From positions 95,195-159,194 of the forward strand of contig NZ_FOSK01000013.1 in NCBI RefSeq assembly GCF_900114245.1: a DNA stretch of 64,000 nt, given 5' to 3'. Below are positions 43,094 through 52,619 of this stretch, piece after piece. Numbering within the stretch: position 1 is the first letter of the stretch; the number at the start of each line of letters is the position of its first letter. A program made the position numbers and the translations under genes. The notes beneath the pieces are model-generated. The model worked only from the letters and a program-made list of their open reading frames with translations, did not search any database and was not told the DNA's origin. The stretch is from Pseudovibrio ascidiaceicola. Lineage in GTDB: Bacteria > Pseudomonadota > Alphaproteobacteria > Rhizobiales > Stappiaceae.

Positions 43094-45184
43094 ATGAGCA
43101 CGCCTGATGATCTGTTTGCAGATGTTACCAAAAGCATGGATGAGCTGACATCCTCTTCTGGCAGCACTGAGAAGAAACAAGCACCAGCCGCAAGCGCACC
43201 GACCTCACCTGCAAAGCCATCATCCGCAGGCAAGGCCGCTCCTGTCGGCGCTGAAGGTGATTACACCGCAGCTGACATTGAAGTGCTTGAAGGCCTGGAG
43301 CCTGTGCGCCGCCGTCCGGGAATGTATATTGGCGGGACGGATGAAAAAGCGCTGCACCACCTGTTCGCTGAAGTGATCGACAACTCCATGGATGAGGCCG
43401 TTGCAGGCCACGCCAGCTGGATTGATGTCTCCCTTGGCGATGATGGCTACCTGACCATTACAGATAATGGTCGCGGTATCCCGATTGATCCGCATCCCAA
43501 ATATAAAGACAAGTCCGCTCTGGAAGTCATTATGACGACCCTGCATGCTGGCGGTAAGTTTGACAGCAAAGTCTATGAGACCTCTGGCGGTCTTCATGGT
43601 GTGGGTATTTCCGTTGTAAATGCGCTCTCTGAAGAGCTGGTCGTTGAGGTCGCACGTAACCGCAAACTGTATCGCCAGACGTTCCGTCGTGGCCTTGCGG
43701 ACGGTGGCCTTGAGCTGGTTGGTGATGTTCACAACCGTCGCGGCACCATGGTGCGGTTTAAGCCGGATGCGGAAATTTTCGGCAAGACGCTCAAGTTTAA
43801 ACCTGCCCGTTTGATGAAGATGGCGCGTTCCAAAGCTTACCTGTTTGGCGGTGTAGAGATTCGTTGGCGCTGTGCCAAGGCTCTTGCTGATGAAGCCAAT
43901 GGGGTGCCTGAGACTGCGACTTTCCATTTCCCTGGTGGCCTGAAGGATTATCTAGAAGAGGCTCTTGGTAAAGAGCGCCGTGTTACTGACGAGGTTTTTG
44001 CTGGCCGAACACAGGCAACAGGCAAACATGGCTCTGTTGAATGGGCTGTTGCCTGGTTTGCCGGTGATGGGTTCGTCAACTCTTACTGTAACACTGTGCC
44101 AACGCCAGAAGGTGGGACGCATGAGACGGGCCTGCGCTATGCCCTGCTTCGCGGTCTGAAGGCGTATGGCGAGCTGATTGGCAATAAGAAGGCCTCCATT
44201 ATTACTGGTGATGACGTTTTAACGTCGGCGGCTGGTATGCTTTCTGTTTTCGTTCGCGAGCCTGAGTTTGTTGGTCAGACAAAAGACAAGCTAGCCACGA
44301 ACGAGGCAACCCGTATTGCTGAGAACGCTGTTCGCGATGCCTTTGACCACTGGCTGACAGCCTCTCCAAACCAGGCAAACAAACTGCTTGAGTGGGTCGT
44401 TGACCGTGCTGAAGAGCGCTTGAAGCGACGTCAGGAGAAGGATGTCGCACGTAAGACTGCGGTTCGTCGCCTTCGTCTGCCCGGTAAGCTAGCGGATTGT
44501 TCGACGAGCAAATCTGATGGCACTGAATTATTCATCGTGGAGGGTGATTCCGCGGGTGGCTCAGCGAAACAAGCGCGTAATCGCTCAACACAAGCCGTTT
44601 TACCGCTGCGTGGTAAGATCCTGAACGTGGCAAACGCTGGCCGGGACAAACTGGTCGCAAACCAGCTGCTATCTGATCTCATTCAGGCACTAGGGTGTGG
44701 AACACGCTCTAATTATGATGACAAAGACCTGCGCTATGAGCGCATTGTTATCATGACCGATGCGGACGTTGATGGGGCGCATATTGCAGCCCTGCTGATC
44801 ACATTCTTCTATAAAGAGATGCCGGATCTGGTCAACAACGGTCACCTCTACCTCGCAGTTCCTCCGCTTTACCGGATCAGTCAGGGCGGTAAGACCCTTT
44901 ATGCACGGGATGACGAGCATCGTGAGCAGCTTTTGAAAACCAGCTTCAAAAAGAATGGCAAGATTGAAATTGGCCGCTTTAAGGGGCTTGGTGAGATGTT
45001 GCCGGCTCAGCTAAAGGAAACCACCATGGATCCAAAACGCCGGACGCTGCTTAAAGTGGTTGTTGGCGAGGATGAAGTGAGCGAAACCCGCAATGCGGTT
45101 GAGCAGCTGATGGGTAACAAACCTGAGGCACGCTTCAACTTTATTCAGGAGCGGGCAGAGTTCGCAACTGATTTGGATATTTAA
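43094..45184 (+). CDS. parE: DNA topoisomerase IV subunit B
   Basis: A 696-residue GHKL topoisomerase subunit. An N-terminal Ala/Ser/Pro-rich extension precedes VLEGLEPVRRRPGMYIGGTD. The ATP site shows VIDNSMDEAVAG and TITDNGRGIPID; the Toprim part shows IVEGDSAGGSAKQAR and MTDADVDGAHIAALL. The Lys-containing QTK loop is KDKLATNEA-like. Length and lack of the GyrB insert favour ParE over GyrB. GAGG precedes the start. Confidence 0.9.
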   Translation: MSTPDDLFADVTKSMDELTSSSGSTEKKQAPAASAPTSPAKPSSAGKAAPVGAEGDYTAADIEVLEGLEPVRRRPGMYIGGTDEKALHHLFAEVIDNSMDEAVAGHASWIDVSLGDDGYLTITDNGRGIPIDPHPKYKDKSALEVIMTTLHAGGKFDSKVYETSGGLHGVGISVVNALSEELVVEVARNRKLYRQTFRRGLADGGLELVGDVHNRRGTMVRFKPDAEIFGKTLKFKPARLMKMARSKAYLFGGVEIRWRCAKALADEANGVPETATFHFPGGLKDYLEEALGKERRVTDEVFAGRTQATGKHGSVEWAVAWFAGDGFVNSYCNTVPTPEGGTHETGLRYALLRGLKAYGELIGNKKASIITGDDVLTSAAGMLSVFVREPEFVGQTKDKLATNEATRIAENAVRDAFDHWLTASPNQANKLLEWVVDRAEERLKRRQEKDVARKTAVRRLRLPGKLADCSTSKSDGTELFIVEGDSAGGSAKQARNRSTQAVLPLRGKILNVANAGRDKLVANQLLSDLIQALGCGTRSNYDDKDLRYERIVIMTDADVDGAHIAALLITFFYKEMPDLVNNGHLYLAVPPLYRISQGGKTLYARDDEHREQLLKTSFKKNGKIEIGRFKGLGEMLPAQLKETTMDPKRRTLLKVVVGEDEVSETRNAVEQLMGNKPEARFNFIQERAEFATDLDI

Positions 45185-45391
45185 AAGACCCTTAATTCTG
45201 AATAGTTGCTGAGTTTTGCGTAGGTTATAACTCGGCAACCTTGGCATAACTTGAAGGAATATATCGGTTATACCGCAGAATTTATTGACAACGCTGCTTA
45301 GAAATGTAGTGTTCCGCCAAACTGGTTGGAGAAACCTGTAACTCATACGGCTTCCAGCTTCTCTCCTCAATTATCGTAAAGAACATGAAAT

Positions 45392-46825
45392 ATGTCGTTT
45401 TCCACTCTCGGACTTAGTGAGAAAGTTCTCTCCGCTGTAGAAGCCTCTGGCTATACAGAACCGACTGCCATTCAGGCAGGCGCCATCCCTTACGTTCTAG
45501 AACGTAGAGATGTCCTCGGAATTGCTCAAACTGGAACCGGGAAAACGGCAAGCTTTACGCTGCCGATGATTACTCTTCTGGAAAAAGGCCGTGCGCGCGC
45601 CCGGATGCCAAGAACTCTTATTCTTGAGCCAACCCGTGAGCTTGCGGCGCAGGTGGAAGACAACTTCAATCGATATGGCGTTAATCACAAACTCAACGTT
45701 GCCTTGCTGATTGGCGGAGTTTCCTTTGCTGAACAGGACCGCAAGCTTGAGCGTGGCGCTGACGTTCTGATCGCGACACCTGGCCGCCTGCTTGATCATT
45801 TCGAGCGTGGTAAGCTGCTGTTGCAGGGCGTTGATATTCTTGTAATCGATGAAGCTGACCGCATGCTGGACATGGGCTTCATTCCAGACATTGAGCGCAT
45901 TTGTAAACTTATCCCGTTCACTCGTCAGACCCTGTTCTTCTCTGCGACTATGCCGACAGAGATTCAGCGTTTGACAGACACGTTCCTGCAGAACCCTGCA
46001 AAGGTGGAAGTGGCGAAAGCTTCTACAACTGCGGATACTGTGACGCAGCGCATTGCTGCCGCTGATGCGGAAGACTACGAGAAGCGTGCTAAACTGCGTG
46101 AGCTGATTGAAGGTGCTGAAGATCTGCAGAATGCGATCGTGTTCTGCAACCGCAAACGTGATGTAGCTACTCTCTTCCGTTCGCTTGTGCGTCATGAATT
46201 TTCTGTTGGTGCACTTCACGGAGACATGGATCAGCGCTCTCGCATGACCATGCTGGACAATTTCAAGAAGGGTCACATCAAGATTCTGGTGGCCAGTGAT
46301 GTTGCTGCTCGTGGTCTTGACATTCCAAGCGTGAGCCACGTCTTTAACTTTGATCTTCCTATTCATGCAGAAGACTACGTCCACCGTATTGGACGTACCG
46401 GGCGTGCAGGCCGTGAAGGCACTGCGATCTCCATTGTGACGGGCAAGGACCAAAAAGCATTGCAAGCGATTAACGAGATGATTGGCAAAGAGCTCGAGTG
46501 GGTTGGAGAGCCGGTTGATTTCTCCAAGCCTGTCGATGAGAAAAAATCTCGCCGTCGTTCTACCCGCACTCCAAAAGAGAAAAGCCGCTCACGCAAGCCA
46601 AAGGCCGAAGCTCAGGAAGCGGTCATTCAGGAAACCGAATCTGTACCGGCTGGCCTTGAAGAGCAACCAGTGGTTCCAATGCATGCCGAGCGCCGTGCTG
46701 CTCCACCTCGCCCAAGAGGCGGTCGTCGTGCTAACCAGCCTAAAGATGATGCGATTTTCCGTAATGCAAGCCATGTTCCGGCCTTCCTGCTGCGGGAAAC
46801 TCGTTCCAAAGTTCAAAGCCGATAG
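45392..46825 (+). CDS. DEAD-box RNA helicase, RhlE-type
   Basis: A 477-residue helicase with all motifs: Q motif (GYTEPTAIQAGAIP), AQTGTGKT, PTREL, TPGR, VIDEADRMLD, FSATMP, ARGLDIP and HRIGRTGRAG. The C-terminal 110 residues are basic and disordered (KSRRRSTRTPKEKSRSRKPK), as in RhlE. Expected role: ribosome assembly or RNA turnover. Confidence 0.9.
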   Translation: MSFSTLGLSEKVLSAVEASGYTEPTAIQAGAIPYVLERRDVLGIAQTGTGKTASFTLPMITLLEKGRARARMPRTLILEPTRELAAQVEDNFNRYGVNHKLNVALLIGGVSFAEQDRKLERGADVLIATPGRLLDHFERGKLLLQGVDILVIDEADRMLDMGFIPDIERICKLIPFTRQTLFFSATMPTEIQRLTDTFLQNPAKVEVAKASTTADTVTQRIAAADAEDYEKRAKLRELIEGAEDLQNAIVFCNRKRDVATLFRSLVRHEFSVGALHGDMDQRSRMTMLDNFKKGHIKILVASDVAARGLDIPSVSHVFNFDLPIHAEDYVHRIGRTGRAGREGTAISIVTGKDQKALQAINEMIGKELEWVGEPVDFSKPVDEKKSRRRSTRTPKEKSRSRKPKAEAQEAVIQETESVPAGLEEQPVVPMHAERRAAPPRPRGGRRANQPKDDAIFRNASHVPAFLLRETRSKVQSR

Positions 46826-46868
46826 CCCATTTTCCTGAGGTTAACCACTGGTTAGGTATATCCCATTA

Positions 46869-46895
46869 AATAAGCTAATGTTAAATTAGCTTATT
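46869..46895. repeat. Perfect inverted repeat upstream of the cyclase gene
   Basis: Arms AATAAGCTAAT and ATTAGCTTATT (11 bases) with a five-base centre. No T run follows, so operator use is as likely as termination. Confidence 0.6.
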
Positions 46896-46935
46896 AATTA
46901 TGGGGTAGCCCTTTCCGTGACGCGGTGATGCAATC

Positions 46936-47994
46936 ATGAGTCAAGAAGACGAGTTCAAGCGTACGATTGTTTATGCAGACAGTGCGCTCGATTACATCAA
47001 GACGAATAAGCTTCCAGCGTTTCCACGCAACTATGAGCTGTGGTATTCTTACGCTTCCGGGTTTAACCGGGCCCTGAACCGGACCATCAATAAGATTCTT
47101 GCCCGCGATGGCAAAATTTCTCCTGAAGAGACTCAGAAGATCTATAACCGCTTTTTGTCGCCGAACCGTTTGGGTGAGCGCATTGACGAAGTTGGCGACA
47201 AGATCTCCGAGGAAGTTCGGGAACCGATTTCCGCACTTGATAAGGGAACGCTCAAAACCACCGAGTACGGTGAAGAGCTGGCCCGTACATTGAGTGCTCT
47301 TGAGAATGTTAGTGATCGTTCTCAGCTTTCCAAACTTGTCATTCATCTTGCAAAACTGACCACTGAGACAGCAGAGAGCAATCAAGAACTCCGCGAGCAA
47401 CTGGTTGATTCTCGTCGCCAGATCGGTGTTTTGCAGGAAGGTTTGGAAGCGATCCGGTACGAGTCACTCACTGATGAGCTGACCACGTTGAACAACCGTA
47501 AGCATTTTGATCAGAGTCTTGTGCGCGCGGTTAAAGAGGCGGAAGAGAGCCATGCTCCCCTCTCCTTACTGATTTCAGATATCGACCACTTCAAGCAGTT
47601 CAATGACAACTACGGCCATCAGACTGGCGACCAGGTTCTTCGACTTGTGGCGCTAGCGGTGAAGCAGAATGTCAAGAACAACGACATTGCGTGTCGTTAT
47701 GGCGGTGAAGAGTTTGGTATCATTCTGCCAAGAACCACCATCGAAGATGCAAAGGTGATTGCGGAGAAAATCCGTAAGAACGTTGTTGCAAAAGAATTGG
47801 TAAAACGGTCAACCGGTGAAAACCTAGGCCGCATCACCATTTCAATCGGTATATCGACATTCCGGCCTGGTGACAGTGCTGAGAGTATGGTCTCTCGTGC
47901 TGATCTGGCGCTTTATGCTGCCAAGAAAGCTGGCCGCAACCTTGTGAAAGCTGAGGAAGAGAAGAAGATCCCCAGCGTGACACAGGTTGCTTAG
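46936..47994 (+). CDS. Diguanylate cyclase (GGDEF)
   Basis: A 352-residue soluble protein. Residues 1-170 form a helical N-terminal region without membrane segments. The GGDEF domain (from about residue 185) shows LTDELTTLNNRKHFDQ, the DIDHFKQFNDNYGH loop and RYGGEEFG as active motif (GGEEF). Five residues before it the RxxD inhibitory site is replaced by KNND, so product inhibition may be weak. It makes cyclic di-GMP. No EAL domain. Confidence 0.88.
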   Translation: MSQEDEFKRTIVYADSALDYIKTNKLPAFPRNYELWYSYASGFNRALNRTINKILARDGKISPEETQKIYNRFLSPNRLGERIDEVGDKISEEVREPISALDKGTLKTTEYGEELARTLSALENVSDRSQLSKLVIHLAKLTTETAESNQELREQLVDSRRQIGVLQEGLEAIRYESLTDELTTLNNRKHFDQSLVRAVKEAEESHAPLSLLISDIDHFKQFNDNYGHQTGDQVLRLVALAVKQNVKNNDIACRYGGEEFGIILPRTTIEDAKVIAEKIRKNVVAKELVKRSTGENLGRITISIGISTFRPGDSAESMVSRADLALYAAKKAGRNLVKAEEEKKIPSVTQVA

Positions 47995-48005
47995 CACCGC
48001 TAATT

Positions 48006-48422
48006 TTAAAAGAAAAACGTATTCGAGACGGCAGATCGTATGGTTGCCGTCTTTTTTTGTCGGCTATCCAAGGCTGAAGAGGCTTTGGCACTCTCCTTCG
48101 CCTGAGCGAGTTGGCGAATTGCCTTTGCAATCCATCGTGTCAGTTGGACTTCATCCTCGATAACATTCAGCGGAACTGAATAGAAGTTTGTCGGGAAATA
48201 CTCTCCGAAGCACTGATGAATGTAAGGCAGCTGGCCTGTTAGCAGAAAATCTGCAACATTGCTGGAACCCGCTTTGAGATATAGTGATTTCTCGCGGACG
48301 AGCGCGAACATTTTACCATTCATGTAATATCCGTGGCCACCAAACATGGGACGACAACGGATATTCTTCAGAAATATCGGGCGTTTATCAGATATAAAAA
48401 ACGAGGATAAAGACATAAGCAA
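48006..48422 (-). CDS. TfoX/Sxy N-terminal-domain protein
   Basis: A 138-residue protein. PMFGGHGYYMNGKMFALVRE and KSLYLKAG are signatures of the TfoX N-terminal domain. The C-terminal domain of Sxy is absent, as in many alphaproteobacteria. The 3' end overlaps the terminator of the convergent cyclase gene. Function in these bacteria is unclear. Confidence 0.7.
   Translation of the reverse strand: MLMSLSSFFISDKRPIFLKNIRCRPMFGGHGYYMNGKMFALVREKSLYLKAGSSNVADFLLTGQLPYIHQCFGEYFPTNFYSVPLNVIEDEVQLTRWIAKAIRQLAQAKESAKASSALDSRQKKTATIRSAVSNTFFF
48027..48058 (+). terminator. Rho-independent terminator of the cyclase gene
   Basis: Stem GACGGCA / TGCCGTC with an 11-base loop and seven T; it lies inside the 3' end of the convergent TfoX-like gene. 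Confidence 0.85.
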
Positions 48423-48531
48423 TCACCAAAAGATATAAATATATTGAAAGCTTGCAATATTCAGCCGAAGACCGACAAGAATATTGCCTGTTTCATCCAC
48501 TCACAGAAATGTGAAGTGTTCTTTTGAATGA

Positions 48532-49191
48532 TTATAGCTCGAGGCCCATCTGCCAGAAATTGGCCTCAAGTCTAGTGGCCTCTCTAAATATCCTAGACAA
48601 TTTGGCATAGCGTGCATCAGTCGCGTAGAGCGCACCGAGATCATCAATTTCCTTCACTGCATCAGCAGCGAGTTCCTGATACTCATCACTGGAGTATTCT
48701 TTGATCCATTCGGCATATGGATTGCTTGTGTCGAGAGCGCCGTCTTGTTTTGCCAGTTCAGCACCGATCTCGCCGTAACCGATAGCACAAGGTGCGAGTG
48801 CAACTTTCAGGTCGAGCATATCGCCCTTCATTGCGGTGTCGAGAACATACCGAGTGTATGCAAGATTTGCTGGCTCTTCCGGAGTTGCGACAATCTCGTT
48901 TTCAGACAGGCCCCAACTTTCGCAAAGGCGGATATGAAGGCTCATCTCGACTTCGAGGATGCCCTTTGCTGAGGAAAGACACTTCCGCATCTGTACAAGA
49001 TCTGTAGATTTGTACATGCCAAGCGCATAGGCGCGTGCGAACTCAATCAGGAAGAGGTAGTCTTGGACGAGGTACTTCTTAAATGCTGCAATTGGCAGAG
49101 TTCCGTCGCCGAGGCCCTGGACAAATTCATGTTTGGTGTAGGAATGCCATGTCTCGAGATTATCGTTTTTCAATGAATTAAAAAGAGACAC
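48532..49191 (-). CDS. tenA: TenA-family thiaminase II / aminopyrimidine aminohydrolase
   Basis: A 219-residue helical protein. The N-terminal FNSLKNDNLETWHSYTKHEF, the YLVQDYLFLIEFARAYALG stretch and the active-site cysteine in ALAPCAIGYGEIG are typical of TenA. It salvages the thiamine pyrimidine. It lies 43 bases after the sufA stop on the same strand and may share its transcript. Confidence 0.85.
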   Translation of the reverse strand: MSLFNSLKNDNLETWHSYTKHEFVQGLGDGTLPIAAFKKYLVQDYLFLIEFARAYALGMYKSTDLVQMRKCLSSAKGILEVEMSLHIRLCESWGLSENEIVATPEEPANLAYTRYVLDTAMKGDMLDLKVALAPCAIGYGEIGAELAKQDGALDTSNPYAEWIKEYSSDEYQELAADAVKEIDDLGALYATDARYAKLSRIFREATRLEANFWQMGLEL

Positions 49192-49233
49192 GGCACCCCA
49201 CCTATTGTCTTAGTTGCTCAGACTTGAGCGCTA

Positions 49234-49611
49234 CTAGTTTTTCTGAGCGAACTTTGAAAGATCAGCTGGCAGCAGCTCTACGGATTCACCGCAGCCGCAG
49301 GCAGATACTTCATTTGGATTTTTGAACGTAAAACCAGAGCGGAACTTTGTGGTTTCAAAGCCCATTTCAGTTCCAAGCAGGTAAAGCGTAGCTGCGGGAT
49401 CAACAAAGACCTTTACGCCTTTATCTTCAACAACATCATCGCCCGACTTTGCTTCTGTCACCAGATCCAGCTCGTACTCCATGCCCGCACAGCCGCCTGT
49501 TTTGATGGCGACACGTAATCCAAGCGGATCAGCATCACTTGCATCAAGCAAAGTGCGAATATACTCAGCTGCTTCGTCCGTCAGCGATAGTACCTGAAAT
49601 CCTGAGGCCAT
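49234..49611 (-). CDS. sufA: Iron-sulfur carrier protein SufA (A-type)
   Basis: A 125-residue A-type carrier. The three conserved cysteines are in GGCAGMEYE and SACGCGESV. The motif order and length fit SufA/IscA. It is the last suf gene of the operon and accepts clusters from SufBCD. A 10-base-pair hairpin lies just upstream. Confidence 0.92.
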   Translation of the reverse strand: MASGFQVLSLTDEAAEYIRTLLDASDADPLGLRVAIKTGGCAGMEYELDLVTEAKSGDDVVEDKGVKVFVDPAATLYLLGTEMGFETTKFRSGFTFKNPNEVSACGCGESVELLPADLSKFAQKN

Positions 49612-49626
49612 TTTGCACCCTCCATG

Positions 49627-49651
49627 GGCACCTCAACACAGTTGAGGTGCC
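49627..49651 (-). terminator. Intra-operon hairpin between sufT and sufA
   Basis: Perfect ten-base stem GGCACCTCAA / TTGAGGTGCC with a five-base loop but no T run, so a regulatory or RNA-processing role is more likely than full termination. Confidence 0.5.
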
Positions 49652-49675
49652 ATACATTGTAAGCGCTTTCGAACC

Positions 49676-50071
49676 TTAGAAGAAGTTCAATGCAACGCGA
49701 GCTTCGTCGGACATGCGGCTTGGATCCCATGGGGGGTCGAAGGTCATATCCACCTGCACGGTGCCAACGCCTGGTACAGAACTTACTGCGTTTTCGACCC
49801 AGATCGGCATTTCGCCAGCAACAGGGCAGCCTGGAGCGGTCAAAGTCATGTCGATTTTAACCGTGCGGTCATCCTCGATATCAACCTTGTAGATCAAGCC
49901 AAGTTCATAGATATCGACCGGAATTTCCGGATCGAATACGGTCTTCATCGCAGCGATGATATCACCGGTCAAACGCTCCAGCTCTTCCGCAGGGATTGCG
50001 GAACTCTGGTTGATTTCCGGAGTTGTCAAAGGTCCGTCAGAGAACTCGCTTGTTTGTGTGTTGTCTGTCAT
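49676..50071 (-). CDS. sufT: SUF assembly protein SufT (DUF59)
   Basis: A 131-residue MIP18-type protein. VFDPEIPVDIYELGLIYKVD and TLTAPGCPVAGEMP (with the conserved Cys) define the DUF59 family. It helps deliver Fe-S clusters to targets. It lies between sufS and sufA, as in many alphaproteobacteria. Confidence 0.9.
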   Translation of the reverse strand: MTDNTQTSEFSDGPLTTPEINQSSAIPAEELERLTGDIIAAMKTVFDPEIPVDIYELGLIYKVDIEDDRTVKIDMTLTAPGCPVAGEMPIWVENAVSSVPGVGTVQVDMTFDPPWDPSRMSDEARVALNFF

Positions 50072-50076
50072 AGGTC

Positions 50077-51324
50077 CTAACCAAACATCATCTGCGCTTT
50101 ACGCAAGGCTTCTACCAGGCGATCGACTTCATCATGGGTGTTGTACAGGCCAAAACTTGCACGGCATGTACTGGTCACGCCGTAACGCGCCAGCAAAGGT
50201 TGCGCGCAATGCGTACCGGCCCGAACTGCAACGCCCGCTCTGTCAATCACCATTGAGATATCGTGGGCGTGAACCCCCTCAATCTCAAAGGAGAAGATCG
50301 ATCCCTTATCCTTGGCGTTGCCAAAGATCTTCAGAGAATTGACTTCCTTTAAGCGCTGCTCTGCATAATCACGTAGGGACGCTTCATGCAATGCGATATT
50401 TTCGCGCCCCAGACTCTCCATATAGTCAAGGGCGGCCCCTAATCCAATAGCCTGAACGATTGGCGGGGTACCAGCCTCAAAACGATGCGGAGCTTCAGCA
50501 TAGGTGACGAGACACTCAGTCACGTCCTTGATCATCTCACCGCCGCCCTGGAATGGGCGCATCTTGTTGAGGATCTTTTTTTTGCCGTAGAGCACGCCGA
50601 TGCCGCTTGGACCGTAGAGCTTATGCCCGGTGATCGCATAGAAGTCACAGCCAATATCCTGAACGTCGACAGGCATGTGCACTGCACTTTGCGAGCCATC
50701 AATCAGGACTTTTGCACCACGTTCGTGTGCAAGACGCGTGACTTCTTTCACTGGAACCACGGTTCCGGTGACGTTGGACATATGGGTCATTGCGACAATT
50801 TTGGTGCGGTCTGTCAGGAGTTTTTCAAACTCATCCAGCAGAAACGTACCATCTTCTGCAATAGGTGCCCATTTGATGACAGCGCCTTTGCGTTCCCGAA
50901 GGAAGTTCCAAGGCACGATGTTGGAATGGTGTTCCATGATAGAGATGATGATCTCATCGCCTTCCTGGATGTCATCTTCCAATCCATAGGACACCAGATT
51001 GATTGCTTCAGTCGTCGATTTTGTAAAAACAATTTCGTCAACGCTTGGAGCATTCAGGAAACGGCGCACGGTTTCGCGTGCCGCCTCAAAGTTTTCGGTG
51101 GCTGTGTTTGACAGGTAGTGTAAGCCACGATGCACATTAGCATATTCCTGGGTGTAGGCTTTGGTGATTGCATCAATCACCGCCGTCGGCTTTTGGGCTG
51201 ACGCACCATTATCCAGGTAGACCAACGGCTTGCCATAGACCTCCGTTGAAAGGATCGGAAAATCTTTCCGAACCTTCTCAACGTCGTATGGAGCTGTGAA
51301 AGCCGTGTTGTCGACCTTGGTCAT
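50077..51324 (-). CDS. sufS: Cysteine desulfurase SufS
   Basis: A 415-residue PLP enzyme. The PLP lysine lies in FYAITGHKLYGPSGIGVLYG; the persulfide cysteine in RAGTHCAQPLLARYG, the class II (SufS) form. It supplies sulfur to SufBCD. Four-base overlap with sufD. No SufE gene is in the operon. Confidence 0.93.
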   Translation of the reverse strand: MTKVDNTAFTAPYDVEKVRKDFPILSTEVYGKPLVYLDNGASAQKPTAVIDAITKAYTQEYANVHRGLHYLSNTATENFEAARETVRRFLNAPSVDEIVFTKSTTEAINLVSYGLEDDIQEGDEIIISIMEHHSNIVPWNFLRERKGAVIKWAPIAEDGTFLLDEFEKLLTDRTKIVAMTHMSNVTGTVVPVKEVTRLAHERGAKVLIDGSQSAVHMPVDVQDIGCDFYAITGHKLYGPSGIGVLYGKKKILNKMRPFQGGGEMIKDVTECLVTYAEAPHRFEAGTPPIVQAIGLGAALDYMESLGRENIALHEASLRDYAEQRLKEVNSLKIFGNAKDKGSIFSFEIEGVHAHDISMVIDRAGVAVRAGTHCAQPLLARYGVTSTCRASFGLYNTHDEVDRLVEALRKAQMMFG

Positions 51325-52604
51325 TCGCTCACCATATCATCGGCATGAAGCCAACTGCGTGTCATTGCTTCCAGCAATTCTACACACTGTTCCTCTTCAA
51401 ATTCCTCAATAGCTTCAGAAAGGAATGCGAGAACGAGGATTTTGCGTGCCTGCGCTTCTGGAATACCGCGTGCCATGAGGTAGAACAGCAGGTCTTCGTC
51501 AATGTCGCCAGTGGTGGAACCGTGGGCGCACTGAACGTCGTCTGCAAAGATTTCGAGCTCAGGTTTGGCATTGATTTCAGCGGTATCGCTCAGCAGAAGC
51601 GTTTTGATCATCATCTGACCATCTGTCTTCTGCGCGGCTTGCTCCACAATGATCTTGCCTTGGAAGACTGCGCGGGCTTTGTCGTCGACAACCGAGCGGT
51701 AGTATTCGCGGCTTTCACATCCTCGAACGGCGTGTTTCACAAACAGTGTGATATCAGCATGTTGGCTGTCTTTGAGCAGAGATGTTCCGCGTAGGCCAGC
51801 ATGGGTGTTCTCGCCCTTGAACTCAAGGAAGAGCTGGGCACGAGAGAGCGATGCGCCTTCATTGTAGATGAAGTGCTGGAAATTGGTTTCCGCACCCAGC
51901 TCAATGCTAAGCGTTTCGATATGCTGCGCTTTTGCGCTTTCCACCTGCAACTTCAGCCAGTGCACATCTGCTTTGTCGCCAACTTTGACCTCAGTAAGGG
52001 CGTTGGACTGGTAAGCAGCGTCGGCATCACCTTCAAAGCTCTCGATGATGAGTGCTTTTGCGCCTGAGCCGATTTCAACCGAGGTGCCTGCATAAGAGCT
52101 GACTTCGGAACCATCGGTGTAACGAACGATCTCAATCGGCAGATCAATCTTTGCATCTGCAGCGATTTTGATACTGATGCCGCCCTGAACCAGAGCCTGA
52201 TTGAGGTGCGCCATGGCGTCGTCGGTGCCGAGCTGTGATGCCAGGAAGCCGCCGGTCTGAGCAATACTCAAGCCTGCAACGTCTTGATCTGACGACAGTT
52301 CTGGCGCATATCGACCATTGACGATGGCAATGCGGTAGGTCTTCAGACCACCAGCACCCTTTAAAGCATCAGCTTTGGGCGCGGTTTTTGAAGCCAATGC
52401 AAATGCATCGTTCATTTTGGTGCGCAGGTCTGTGTAGTGCCACTCTTCAACGCGGCGATGTGGAATGCCTTTTGCTTTGAAAGCATCCCACGCCTGTTTG
52501 CGTTGATTTGCGTTTTCTTGCGTTGTTTGCGCGAAAATTGCGTCGAACTGAGCGTTCAGGCTCTGCTCTGCTTTTGTCTCTTTAATATTTGCCGGAGCAT
52601 TCAT
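51321..52604 (-). CDS. sufD: SufD component of the SufBCD scaffold
   Basis: A 427-residue SufB/SufD-family protein. The N-terminal helical part (ENANQRKQAWDAFKAKGIPH then RRVEEWHYTDLR) and the C-terminal QCAHGSTTGDIDEDLLFYLM with RGIPEAQARKILVLAFLSE are typical of SufD. It forms the scaffold with SufB and two SufC. Confidence 0.93.
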   Translation of the reverse strand: MNAPANIKETKAEQSLNAQFDAIFAQTTQENANQRKQAWDAFKAKGIPHRRVEEWHYTDLRTKMNDAFALASKTAPKADALKGAGGLKTYRIAIVNGRYAPELSSDQDVAGLSIAQTGGFLASQLGTDDAMAHLNQALVQGGISIKIAADAKIDLPIEIVRYTDGSEVSSYAGTSVEIGSGAKALIIESFEGDADAAYQSNALTEVKVGDKADVHWLKLQVESAKAQHIETLSIELGAETNFQHFIYNEGASLSRAQLFLEFKGENTHAGLRGTSLLKDSQHADITLFVKHAVRGCESREYYRSVVDDKARAVFQGKIIVEQAAQKTDGQMMIKTLLLSDTAEINAKPELEIFADDVQCAHGSTTGDIDEDLLFYLMARGIPEAQARKILVLAFLSEAIEEFEEEQCVELLEAMTRSWLHADDMVSE

Positions 52605-52619
52605 CGGTTACCCTCCAGC

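Noticed and set aside
42752..43180. Leftward 142-residue frame upstream of parE
   Set aside because: Overlaps the parE start region and encodes a Cys-rich unstructured product.
45497..46465. Leftward 322-residue frame
   Set aside because: Antisense to the helicase gene.
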